64,000 nt of DNA, taken from Malus domestica (lineage: Eukaryota; Streptophyta; Magnoliopsida; Rosales; Rosaceae). Made by a program: the position numbers and the translations under genes. Below the pieces are notes generated by a model. That model was not told the origin of the DNA. It saw only the letters and a program-made list of their open reading frames with translations, and did no database searches. Every line of letters begins with the position of its first letter. Position 1 is the stretch's first letter. Shown here piece by piece: positions 46,761 through 57,800 of the stretch. Where the stretch lies: positions 30,309,501-30,373,500 of the forward strand of contig NC_091661.1 in NCBI RefSeq assembly GCF_042453785.1. The letters are read 5' to 3'.

Positions 46761-49085
46761 AAATATTCAACCACTTTTTGCCCTCATGATTTTGGGTTTG
46801 AAGATTTGCAGGCAAACATGGAGTTTGTGAGAGGAAGTGAGGGAGAGAGATAGGAGAGTTTGGGTATACGAAATCTCATCTTGAGATTAACGGAAGAAAA
46901 ATGGTGATGGTGGAATTTATTTATTTTTTTTTTTTCTGAACAAGAAATATTTTCTACACTAAAGGGTGGAGGAGTGAGATAAGCTTCACAATAGGCGAGC
47001 CACAATAATGTGGTTCAAATTCGTCTTAAATTTAAATTCCAAAAATATTTTAGTCAGTAGCTTAGTTCTATATTGCACCAAATACTTCATTATTCTTGTA
47101 CAACTTAGTCCATACTAAGTTAATCCGACTTAATCAAGTTAGTTAAATTCGAAATAGTCCGTACAAAATTTCAACATGAACTGCTCAGTAACCACCTTAT
47201 TGGAAGAAAATGTATACACATATGAAGTAAATGTATTCCGATTAAGGTCGGTGGCAACCTTTTCTTCATTCCCTCTGCAACCTTTTTCTTTCCTTTTTGT
47301 TTATTTCCCTTGCTTTTCTTCCTACGTATTCCATAGCCTTTTCACCACTGACTATCACTAATCTCTCCATGCACTCAGATCCACTCATCGAACTCTCAGA
47401 TCCTTTCATTCATCCATACACCCATCTACATGTCTTTCTTCCGGATTCCACCGATTCCATCTCTATTCAGACCTTCAACCAATTTTGACCGCGAACTGTT
47501 GTGGTCACCAACTGAGAAGGTAATGTAGAGTTCCAGTGTTCACACCGGCTCGGGTGGCCACACCACCTCATTCTCTCTATCTGCCTTTTCTGGCAGTGTT
47601 GCTTGTGGTAATCCCACAGGCTTCTTTGCTTTGGTGGTCTTGTTTGACGAGATGTTATCGTTTGGAAGTCGGAATCCATCTTCTTTCCACCTCTGAGGTG
47701 ATGGTTCCTGGTAATAGTTGGTAGTGGCGGTTCGAGATCGTCGAGGTGTGCTGCTGCGGCGGTGATTTCGGCGGAAGAGCTGGAAGAAAGCATTTCGGTT
47801 AAGGTTTTCTGTTTTTTTTGTTGTGGGCCAATCCTTGTTTTGGGCTTTGGGTTACTTTTGAGGTCCATATTTTTGTTTATTTAGAATCTTTTTATGACAA
47901 CATTATCACTCATTCCATTACTAAGAAGAAACTGTTAGATGATCTCTTAGTGGAGGAAGGGAAACCCTAGAAATCGAAGGTTATGGAGCCTAATGTCAAT
48001 ATATAGACTAATGCTAAATAAATCAATCATCAACGATCACATTATATAATTTATAAAAGTATCATTTAAATTGATCGTCTTCATAACATTACTCTAATAT
48101 ATTTTGGACTTCATGAATTGAACCACGTGTATTCTAGTAAAGTTGCTTTTGTTGTAGGCCTGGAAAGGGTCTACTTGTGGTGAACACCCGAGTAGCTTTT
48201 CGTGATCATGACTCCTGTTTTTGATTTGTTGTCACGGATGGTAAAATAAGTCAGTGGGCACCGATTATATCAAATATCAATTGTTGGATTTGTATGAATG
48301 TTTGATTACTCACTTGTCACTTTCCCTTCCTTTTGGACACTACTTAGATATACAAGGAGTCATTCTTTTTTACATGTAGATGTGTTGTCATTTTAGTGTA
48401 CACCCATCATAATATGGAACCATGCACTCTCATTCACATTATCTAAATTTTTTTCTTGAAGAATTCATTCAATTTGGAGATTATTTGTCATCCATATGCA
48501 TGTGTTGACAAATTGACAATTCATCATGAATACATCAGTTTGTTACTTTAATTGTTGACTTTTTTGACACGTGATGACTAAACATTCTCCAAACTAAATG
48601 AATTTTAAAACAGATGATCTTTTATATGATTATGATGATGATGATAAAGAGAATGAATGTTTTGAATAGGATATTTGTACAACGAAATGATGCCGCGTCG
48701 TTATTAAAGAATGAATGGTTTTACACATAAGGAGCCAAGTGGTAGACGAGTTCGGTATCGAGAGCTTGTAACTAAGTGTGATATTAAAGTGATTGGTTGT
48801 ATGAAGTCGTTAGTTTGGTACTATAGTCACAAGTCACACCCTATCCACAATGGGTAGATAGTTAATAAACATTAACATAAAAAAACGTGATAAACTTTTT
48901 AGGCCCAACATTCTTGCTTCACCTTATCGATATTGATATTGTCTGAACTGAACTACCAATGAAAATCTTTAGTTGAATCCAAAACAACATGTCGTATCAA
49001 ACTGCTATAGTATTTCTTAGTCCATGGATCCGTAAAGTACCCAGTCGTTTCAAACTGTCGTAGTATTATTGCTTAGTCCATAGAT
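46761..49085. other. Intergenic, one weak ORF
   Basis: Mostly AT-rich without homology. A minus-strand frame of 133 aa at 47467-47868 is listed separately. A T-run lies at 46927-46935. Bases 48600-49080 contain nothing recognised. Confidence 0.4.
47467..47868 (-). CDS. Hypothetical 133-aa reading frame
   Basis: The frame starts MDLKSNPKPKTRIGPQQKKQ and has a serine/alanine stretch, then a basic half with RPPKQRSLWDYHKQHCQK and three Cys. I recognise no family. It is open for 400 bases in an AT-rich setting and GC-richer than its surroundings, which is why it is listed. It could be a short gene, a gene fragment or chance. Confidence 0.25.
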   Translation of the reverse strand: MDLKSNPKPKTRIGPQQKKQKTLTEMLSSSSSAEITAAAAHLDDLEPPLPTITRNHHLRGGKKMDSDFQTITSRQTRPPKQRSLWDYHKQHCQKRQIERMRWCGHPSRCEHWNSTLPSQLVTTTVRGQNWLKV

Positions 49086-49090
49086 AAGTA

Positions 49091-49425
49091 TGTTGAGAGT
49101 TGTCCCACATTGGTGAGGGACAAAGTTTGCTATGTGCTTGTATGATATTGGGCTACTCCTCATATTACCAATTGGTTTTATGGTGGAACCTCAATTTCAT
49201 CATGGTATCAAAGCAAGGTTGTCCACGTGTGAAGCCCAATGGCCACACGCGCTCCACATCACCCAGTTGTTGTCTACGTGTAGGCTTGAAAATCCGCCAC
49301 ATGTGCAGAGGCGTGTTGAGAGTTGTCCCACATTGGTGAGGGACAAGGTTTGTTATGTGCTTATATGATATTGGGCTACTCCTCATATGGCCAATTGGTT
49401 TTATGGTGGAACTTCAATTTCATCA
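49091..49425 (+). mobile_element. Complete 335-bp TRIM retrotransposon
   Basis: Two 112-bp LTRs (49091-49202 and 49314-49425) start TGTTGAGAGTTGTCCCACAT and end TTTCATCA, with the TG...CA borders of LTR elements. They differ at about eight positions. Right after the left LTR is TGGTATCAAAGCAAGG, a primer-binding site of the initiator-Met tRNA type. The 111-base interior has no coding sequence. AAGTA flanks both sides (49086-49090 and 49426-49430), a 5-bp target duplication. Confidence 0.93.
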
Positions 49426-49430
49426 AAGTA

Positions 49431-50227
49431 AGGTACATGTTTTTTCAGACTGATCATTAGCAGTTTGGCAATGTGCATTTTCTTTAACTTTGATCTCATT
49501 TTTTTGGTATTGTTGATCATTTTATTAAAGTGTTCAATTATCAGCCAGAACTTAAACTTTAAGTTTCTGGTTTTAGATTAGTTAACCACTTATATTTTGA
49601 TACTCGAAATTTAAAATCAAAACTTTTAAAATTTTGATCTATACTCTAAATTAAACAACCCTTTGTGTCATTTAGAATATTAGAATCTTTCAATAATTAA
49701 GTACAGTAATTCAATTGTGTTGTGTGCATGGAATTGCAAAAAGCTACAACAGGCCAACAATTGCAAAGACAAGATGACGAGAATGAGTTGAGCTGGGTCA
49801 CGGGATAACGTCAAGAAACCAAACTAAGAGAAACCCGTGACCGTGGACATTGCACTGAAGGCAAACAAACAAACAAACTCTCCTTGTCTTTCTTTTCAAC
49901 TTCTTCGTGACTACTTCAACTTCACCACCAGACAACAAAACCTTCTCTCTCTTGATCGATGTCATCAGAATATATTTGTTTAAGGCTGAGACGATCTTGA
50001 ATTCTTCGCTCACAATCTCAATGCATTGCGCATCGTTTTGCTTCCTGAAGGGACCCGTGATTACATATTGTTCTAACTTCTATCCACCATTCTACACCAC
50101 AACCTACTCCCTGACCAATCATCGTCATCATTTCACTCGATTCAGTACGTACGGCTCCCCGATGTATTTCATCTGCTGTGCATGTGGTGTGCTTGACTTA
50201 GATCTCAATGATCAATTCAAACAATGA
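49431..50227. other. Spacer between the two TRIM elements
   Basis: No gene with recognisable homology. Bases 49907-50227 are open in one forward frame, without homology and running into the Cassandra copy; I do not call it a gene. Confidence 0.4.
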
Positions 50228-50758
50228 TGACAAGAGCAACTTCCCAATGGGTCACCTATCCTGGAAGTGCTCTCGTATGCTACTCGCTTAACTTCAGAGT
50301 TCCAACGGAACCCGAAGCCAATGAGCTCCCAAAAAGCCTCGTGCTAGGTAGGGATAAGAATATACATTTAAATATCACTCCCCTTGACGATGTGGGATCT
50401 TACAATCCACCCCCCTTAAGGGGCCCGACGACCTCGTCGGCACACCACGGCCAGGGTTAGGCTCTGATACCATTTGTCACGTCCCGGCCCGAGATCCACC
50501 ACATCCTGGGCCCGATCCACCACCGTAGCACGATATTGTCCGCTTTGGGCTTACCATTCTCTCATTATTTTGTTTTTGGGAACTCACGAGCAACTTCCTA
50601 GTGGGTCACTCATCCTTGGAGTGCTCTCGTGTGCTACTCGCTTAACTTCAGAGTTCCAATGGAACCCGAAGCCAGTGAGCTCCCAAAAGGTCTCGTGCTA
50701 GGTAGGGATGAGAATATACATTTAAGGATCACTCCCCTGCGCGATGTGGGATCTTACA
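50228..50758 (-). mobile_element. Cassandra TRIM retrotransposon, 3' LTR truncated
   Basis: In minus orientation the 5' LTR is 50758-50475 (284 bp, TGTAAGATCCCACATCG to GGGACGTGACA). It is followed by TGGTATCAGAGC (50472-50461), the initiator-Met primer site. A purine tract (AAGGGGGGTGGAT) precedes the 3' LTR, which runs from 50404 and stops at about 50228, lacking its last 100 bases. Both LTRs contain text matching the 5S rRNA gene in reverse (AACTTCCCAATGGGTCACC, CGCTTAACTTCAGAGTTC), the hallmark of Cassandra. There is no coding region. Confidence 0.92.
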
Positions 50759-50963
50759 CTTTCAACCTATTTCATTTAGTATTTATCGACATCAACAATA
50801 TACTTTAATTGCTATAAGGAGCAATGTTCCTTTTAATTTCGTCATACATATATGGAGGGGATATTTCAGTAGCCAGCTTCGGTTTTTGGGAATCAAGCAA
50901 ATAAAATTCACGAACACAAACATACTAATTTATTGTACCTTATTAATATTTGACTTTAGTTGA
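50759..50963. other. 3' flank of the ABCG gene
   Basis: Short AT-rich spacer, probably the ABCG 3' UTR; the Cassandra element begins about 200 bases beyond the stop. Confidence 0.5.
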
Positions 50964-52772
50964 CTACTTCTTTGATCTGGAAACCCTTCTGATCAAAACC
51001 ATCAAACAAAGCACACGATAGAACACGAAAAACCCTAGCAGGATGTAGATATTAGTCCACCTCTGCCCTTCATGCAGCCCTCTCTTCTGCAACACGTCGC
51101 CTCCCGTCACCATGCAAACTTTACTATCACTGTTACTCTCTTGGTACCATATCAAACACGTTGACACAAGGCAACCGTACTCGTTGATCAGAAGGGCATC
51201 CAGGGCATATTTGTACATGGAGAAGAAGTGCATGAAGAGCCAGTACTTGGGCATGTTACCCTGGGAGATGAAGTAGCCAGAAAAGAGAAAAAACCCGCCC
51301 AAAAGTATCGTCACGAGCGAAGTCCCGGCGATGTAGTTGGGAGCCAGAGAGCTCAAGAACAAGACGAATGAATTCGCCATTAGAACAATGATCCATATGA
51401 CCAGAACAAAATAAGCAAACGCCTGCCAAGAACCACACAGACCCACCAAGAAGTAGACCGAAACGGAGTATATGATCGCAATGGCAAGCAAGTAGGGCAA
51501 GAAAACGAGAGTGTTGGCAATGAGGTATGAGGAGAGCCGGTAGATTCCGCCGGAGGTTTCTCGGAGGAGGATCGGCCTTTCGTTGATGAAGATCGGTAGG
51601 GCTTCGGTGGTGGAGGAGAGGAGGAATGTAAGAGTGAAGGCGAAGAGGCCAAACCGCTTTTCGATTCCTTGCTTATCGAATCCAATGTTGATGTAAATAG
51701 TTCCCAAAACAAGACCTACAAGAAGTGCTTCAAGAGTGTTTGTTAAAAGGAGCTGCCTTGTTCTGTAGATGATTTTCCAAAACCGGTTGTATAGAGCCAA
51801 TATCTCTTGAGTTCTAGAGCTTTTGTATCTAATGACTGGCCTAAATGCCTGCTTATCATGATTAATAGGATCATTAGGAGGCGATGATGTGGTGGTTGTA
51901 GTTGTGATGGGAGGGAGGCGGTTGAGAATTTCCATGGTATACTCCAAGGCATTGAGTTGTGGAGGGACAGTGAAGTCATTAGAGAGCAGAAAAACTTCGA
52001 GAGAGGAAAGGGTTCCGTGGTGGACAACTGACCCTTTTGATAGCAAGAGGATTCTATCAACGGTGGAGAGGATTTTGAAGCTGGGTTGGTGGATTGATAA
52101 AATCACAGTGCGGTGACGCGAGGCGCAAATGGATTTTAGGGTTTGGATTACGTTGAAAGCGGAGGTGCTGTCGAGACCTGAGGTGGGCTCGTCGAGAAGG
52201 AGGACAGCAGGGTCGTGGAGAAGGCTGAGGCCTATGGAGACACGCCTGCGTTCGCCGCCCGATAGGCCTTGGCCGAGGCGGGTGTTGGACAAATGTGTGA
52301 GCCGGAGCTCGGTCAGAAGAGAGGAGACAATGGCAGCAATGTTTGTAGGGTTAGGGTTAGGGACGAGGAGGCTTGCGGCAAAAGCAAAGGTTTCAAAAAC
52401 GGTGAGGAGGGGAAGGCATGCGTCGTGCTGAGGGACATAGGCTGAGAGCTTGCGGAATGAGGAATTGCTGATGGGGAAAGAGTTGAGGAGGAGAGCGCCG
52501 CTTGTGGGTGACCTTCGGGCGGCTAAGATGTCAAGCAGGGTTGATTTTCCGGCGCCGCTAGGGCCCACAATGGCGAGGATTTCGGAGGGGTAGGCGGTGA
52601 GGGAGATGTCTTTGAGGATGTAGGTGGTGGTGGGGAAGGTGCATTGCTTGAAGAGGAGGTGAAATGGGGAGAAGCTGGTGGCGGCTGTGATTGATTTGGT
52701 GTAGGATATGGAAGAGGCTGTTAGTTCGTAAGTTTTGGAGGGTGGTTGGGTTGGTGGTGCATCTGATTCCAT
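50964..52772 (-). CDS. ABC transporter G family half transporter (ABCG4/ABCG8-like)
   Basis: A single intron-less exon of 602 aa, as in the Arabidopsis ABCG4/ABCG8 group (about 580-590 aa). The nucleotide-binding domain comes first: Walker A GPSGAGKST (residues 70-78), Q-loop in YVPQHD (Q115), signature LSGGERRR (170-177), Walker B VLLLDEPTSGLD (190-201) and H-loop His in SIHQPS (H228). The C-terminal half has six hydrophobic segments from about residue 350, with VFLPYLLAIAIIYSVSVYFL and LVTILLGGFFLFSGYF among them. This NBD-then-TMD order defines ABCG half transporters, which dimerise in the plasma membrane to export lipids, hormones or metabolites. The substrate is unknown. Its place after the WRKY27, NDUFA5 and PPR loci matches Arabidopsis At5g52860 (ABCG8). 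All catalytic motifs are intact. Confidence 0.93.
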   Translation of the reverse strand: MESDAPPTQPPSKTYELTASSISYTKSITAATSFSPFHLLFKQCTFPTTTYILKDISLTAYPSEILAIVGPSGAGKSTLLDILAARRSPTSGALLLNSFPISNSSFRKLSAYVPQHDACLPLLTVFETFAFAASLLVPNPNPTNIAAIVSSLLTELRLTHLSNTRLGQGLSGGERRRVSIGLSLLHDPAVLLLDEPTSGLDSTSAFNVIQTLKSICASRHRTVILSIHQPSFKILSTVDRILLLSKGSVVHHGTLSSLEVFLLSNDFTVPPQLNALEYTMEILNRLPPITTTTTTSSPPNDPINHDKQAFRPVIRYKSSRTQEILALYNRFWKIIYRTRQLLLTNTLEALLVGLVLGTIYINIGFDKQGIEKRFGLFAFTLTFLLSSTTEALPIFINERPILLRETSGGIYRLSSYLIANTLVFLPYLLAIAIIYSVSVYFLVGLCGSWQAFAYFVLVIWIIVLMANSFVLFLSSLAPNYIAGTSLVTILLGGFFLFSGYFISQGNMPKYWLFMHFFSMYKYALDALLINEYGCLVSTCLIWYQESNSDSKVCMVTGGDVLQKRGLHEGQRWTNIYILLGFFVFYRVLCLMVLIRRVSRSKK

Positions 52773-54370
52773 GGAGTTTTAGGTGGTGGGTTGGACACGG
52801 AGAAGAAAGAGAAGTTGGAATGTTACTAGTAGCGGAAGAGAGAGGGATGCATGCATACAATTGAAAATTATTGTGTGCTGATGGTATTTGGTTTCTTTGA
52901 GTTTGGCATGCATGTAATGTTGGTGGAGTACTATGAATTGAAGGGCCAAAACTAATTAAATAGGTTGGGGATTGTAGATGTGTACGAAGTCAAGTTGGCT
53001 AGTTAAGATAGTATATATCTTTCTTCTGCATTATTCTGCATTAAGTTTTAATTTTTTTTGTCAATTAAATTATAATTTCGCTAGTATAAAAGAATTTGGT
53101 AATTTTTTTCTTCCTTCATCTTCTCAGTTTATTATGATGATTGAAATTTTATTCTTATAATTCATATTGAACTGAAACTAGGAAACATGCGTGGAATTTG
53201 CTTTTCTATTTAACTAAATAAGAAGAAAAAAAAGGGTAAAATATAAAGAAAAGTGCAAGTAAAAGAAATTTCAAAAGTAGTTGTGGGAGTAGAATTGGCA
53301 AAGTGGCCAATATGTTGCATGAAGAAGCATGTGAGCAAATCCATTTTTTTGTATCTCACTCCAAATTCACGAGCCTACATCTGTGCTCTCTTTCTGTCAT
53401 ATGCTTTTGTTTGAGAGTATAGTTGAGGCTTGGATAAAGCATTTCAATAGGCTGCCTTCACTTGACGACATGCTTTTGTATTAAATAACTGCACGTCCGT
53501 GAGTCCTACAACCCTACATGCACGATGAAATGATATGCACTTGCATAAAATATATAAATAATGCTCGCATTCTCCCACTCAAGAAATGGGCTCATTCTCA
53601 ACTTGTAAATAATATATTTTTATCGTTAAAATTTTATAATTGGAACTGTTAAATCTCTTAATCTTCATTTAAAGATTTTTTCTATAAAAAAATCATTCGA
53701 ATCGAACATCGTTTAGTCATCCAAATATATCAAACAAATCAACGGCTATGAATATGCTACTTGGTACCTACATCATTGATTTATTTTGATACATTTGAAT
53801 GACTAAGCGAGCTTCGGTTCGAAATAATTTTTTTTTTTGTAAGAATGATCTTCTAATAATGATTAAGAAATTGAACGGTTTTGATTATAATTTTTTTTTT
53901 TTTGGTAAAATAGATTCTTTGAAAGAGGTGGAATAAACTCATCCCTCCAAGAGGGGGATTACAAGTATTATTCGTCCATAATATGTAGTTATTAGTTTCC
54001 TTCGTGCATGAGGCTTGATATTATTTCTTTTTTGTCAGTTGGAGCCAGGATTGGTAATGAGCCAATATTACACAGTACGTATATATGATAGGAAGGCATA
54101 GGTGGGGTTGATCAAAGGCAAACTAAGCAGTAGTACCAAGACTATTAATTATAGATAAACTATAAGAATTGAATTGATCAAAGAATAAGAAAACGACACA
54201 ACGTGACAAAAAGAAAGTATCCAACGATAACGTCTTGACAAAAAAAATAGATAACCATAAAGCTTAATAAAATAAAAATCAGCAGAAAATAAAAGAAAAT
54301 TTCAAAATATAATGATTGAATACCATGAAAGATAACAAACTCTAGTATTCTAAAAGATGCTTATATAGTC
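52773..54370. other. Upstream region of the ABCG gene and spacer
   Basis: Bases 52773-52870 are probably leader. The rest is AT-rich with no gene. Around 53620-53880 two inverted, diverged segments (AACCGAACATCGTTTAGTCA-like and its reverse) hint at a decayed MITE without clear ends. Confidence 0.4.
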
Positions 54371-54550
54371 ACTCAGTACTACGGTCAGATGATATTTTTT
54401 TTCACTTGAAAGTGAAATGTCTCAAGTTCGAATTTCGTAGATAACGAATTCGATACCAAATTAAGCTACTTATTGTGTGATTTTGCTATTGTGTGATTTT
54501 ACCGAACTCCTCATCCTCTTAATGTAAAAAATATCGATGTACTAAAAAAA
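54371..54550 (+). mobile_element. tRNA-derived SINE-like element
   Basis: It starts ACTCAGTACTACGGTCAGAT, has B-box-like AAGTTCGAATTTCG, then ACGAATTCGATACCAAATTA, and ends with GATGTACTAAAAAAA, a short A-tail. The same unit occurs reversed inside both 385-bp repeats that flank the LINE (35351 and 38855). An internal 15-base duplication (TATTGTGTGATTTTG) is specific to this copy. Confidence 0.6.
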
Positions 54551-54803
54551 TGCTTATATAGGCCTCTTGGCCCTAGACTTTTTAGGAGTACAAACACAAA
54601 ACGAATTAGAAAAATCACATAATAGAGAAAAGTATATTCTAAAATCTTAAAATAATGATAAAACATTAGTAAACAATGAAATTCGATTGAAAATGCCTAT
54701 ACAGCAAGGCGAAGCGCTAAGACTTACTTATGATGTCGTTTTCTTCGAACCGGATCAAGGTCATAGGTCTAAATCTGCAAAGTTTAAAATTTTGTGTCGG
54801 ATT

Positions 54804-57800
54804 TGTTACAACCAATCAAATATCAATTATACAATATATAATAATTACATAGTTTATTTCGAATTACAATTTCATTATATACACAATATGCCAGAATATG
54901 AACAATTAATAAAAAGGAAAACTAATGAAAAGGGTTTGAAAACTTTGAGTTTTAATGATAAGGACAAAATAAAGGGTAAAGTGAATAGTACCAGGATTAA
55001 CTTTTTAGTGTAAAAATGTGGTTTTTGGTTAAAGTGAACAGTACCGGGTGCTTTTCGTTAAAGTTCCCTTAATAAAACTGCATATAAAATCATAACAATA
55101 ATCACTAACTTGTTTATGGAAGATAGAGACTTGCAGTAGTAATCTCCTAAGATAGAAATTCGCCCCTACACCAGTGCAGTAGTTCACGGACGTCTATCTT
55201 GCAGGATACAACTATCTAACCCAAATTCTTACACTCGAGCTTGGATTCTTAACGAATTTACTATGTGTTTCTCTGTGAAGGATCAGAGAGAGAGCAATGG
55301 AATTGTTTCTTCGTTTCTGATATCACAGCCATATATATAATGGCGTTTTTGAACAGTTATGGTTGTTCATTCTTATCCTTTCAAAATTGATGTACCTATT
55401 TTTGTAAACAATCTTATCCTTTCAGAAAAAACTAAATCCTAAAATTAAAAACGTAAAAATCGTACTTGTATTTTTCGTCCATCTGAGCCCCAAAGCCCAT
55501 CTTTGACATTTAATAAATACACCCAAACCTTCCAAGTCCAAGGGCCAAGGTCCATGGCTTTGGCCTAATTCCTTTCAAACAATAAGTGAGTGAACTCACT
55601 TATAAAGGGGAATTAGGTAAAGTGTATGGGCGATGTGGGACAATAGCCCCTCACAAGTTCCAACAATATACCACATTTTCTATTCAAACTCTAGCAATAC
55701 CCCACATTTGAATAGAAAATAAGATACTAACTAAATTAGTAACGTCTTTCTAAAGAACTAAGATATGATACGCATCGAGATAGGTGTCTTTTGGACTTGA
55801 ACCTTCTCTAGTGAGTACTTATCGGATTTACCAAATGAAGCAATGAATTTAATATCTTGAACTAATCATTCTTTGTAGCAAATCGAAACAATAAGTATCC
55901 CACATATCACATCTTAACACACTTCAAATTCATACGATTGTGTTCATTTTGGTCTTGAACATATCCTGATTTCATGAGACCTTTAGAAAATTGTAGTCAT
56001 ATCAATTCTCAAAGATGCGACCCCACATCAATCTCATACAGGTAATGCTAATCAAGAATATCATGTTCTATTCATCTTAACTAGAAGATATTAGCATTAT
56101 TAAGAATAGGGATTCACCTTCTTCGTCTTACAGGCAACACACTGTTTTCCATCATAAGAATGAGTAAGGATTGTGTATTTCTTACCTTGAGTTTTCCTCA
56201 ACTAGTTTACTTATTGAACCTAGACCATGGGATCTCCAATTAGATAGGGTAGGTTTCCGTCAAGTTATAACTCATTGAGTTGGCTTTAAACTTATTCCCC
56301 TCAATGTAAATGTCACTTGATCCTTGGGTAGGCCTTTAGTCAAAGGATCGACAATGTTCTCATTAGATTTAATATAGTCAATGGAAATAGTTCCATTCTT
56401 GAGTAGTTGTCTAATGGTTATATGTCTTCGCCTTATATGTCTCGACTTCCCATTATATTCAGCGTTTTGGCTCGACCTTGTGCAGCCATGCTGTCACAAT
56501 GTATGCATACTGCAGTCACAGGCTTGGGCCATAATGGAATATCTTCCAGAAAATGTTTAAGCCATTCAGCTTCATTAGCAGCTGCATCTAAGGCTATAAA
56601 CTCTGATTCCATTGTCGAATGTGCTATACACGTTTACTTAGACAATTTCCATACACAACTGCTTCACCAAGTGTAAATACATATCCATTTGTGGATTTAC
56701 TGTCTGTACTCCCTGAAATCCAATTTGCATCACTATATCCTTCTAATTTGGGGATATTAAGTGTAATGCAAACCATAGTTCATTGTATGCTTTAAATATC
56801 TTAATACCCTTAGTAAAGCATTCCAATGATCTATTCCAGGATTACTTGAATACCTGCTTAATCGGCTTATTGAATAAGCGAGATCAGATTTTGTACAATT
56901 CATAATGTACATCAAGCAACCTATAACTTGGGTATACTCCAATTAAGATACGTTATCTTCTTCATTTTTAGCAAGTTTATGAATGAAATCAAATGGAGTT
57001 ACGGCAGGTTTATAATCATAATGTCCAAACATTTTTAGAACCTTTTCGACATAATGTGATTGAGTTAGAACATATCCATCTAAATTCTTTAGAGTTCGAA
57101 CTCCAAGAATCACATCAGCTATTCCCATATCTTTCATATCAAAGCTAGAATTTAGCATTTTCTTTGTGGAATTAATCACATCTTTGTTTGTTCCCATTAT
57201 GAGCATGTCATCAACATATAGACATATAATAACACATGCATTTTTCGTTTGCTTAACATAAATGCATTTATCACTTTCATTGATTACAAATCCGTTTAAG
57301 ACTGAATTTTTCATGTCATTGCTTAGGAGCTTGTTTAAGTCCATATAATGACTTAATCATATTGCAAACCTTCTTTTCTTGACCTTTGACAATGAAACCT
57401 TCAAGTTGTTCCATATATATTTCTTCGTCTAATTCACCATTTAAAAATACAGTCTTGACATCCATTTGATGTATCTCGAGATTGTAAACAGACGTTATAG
57501 TTATTAACAACCTCATAGATGTTATTCTAGCTATTGGTGAATAAGTGTCAAAGTAGTCAAGTCCTTCTTTTTGACGATACCCTTTGGCAACTAGACGAGC
57601 TTTATACTAGTCTATGGTATCATCCGATCTCAATTTCTTGTTGAAAATCCATTTGTGTCCTATTGGTTTATTTCCCGAAGGCAAATTAACCAATTCCCAT
57701 GTATTATTTTGCATAATGGATTCCATTTCACTTTGAATAACTTCTTTCCAATAAGGTGCTTCAGAGGATTCTAATACAGCCTTACAAGTTTGAGGCTCTT

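Noticed and set aside
49100-49368. Two short forward frames near 49.2 kb
   Set aside because: They lie across the LTRs and interior of the TRIM and have no homology.
50224-50701. Forward frames over the Cassandra element
   Set aside because: They follow non-coding LTR sequence with 5S rRNA similarity.
50228-50758. A genuine 5S rRNA gene
   Set aside because: The 5S-like text is diverged, lies in both LTRs and is bounded by LTR ends, a primer site and a purine tract.
54687-55013. 108-aa forward reading frame
   Set aside because: It overlaps the Copia 3' LTR and the MITE nested in it.
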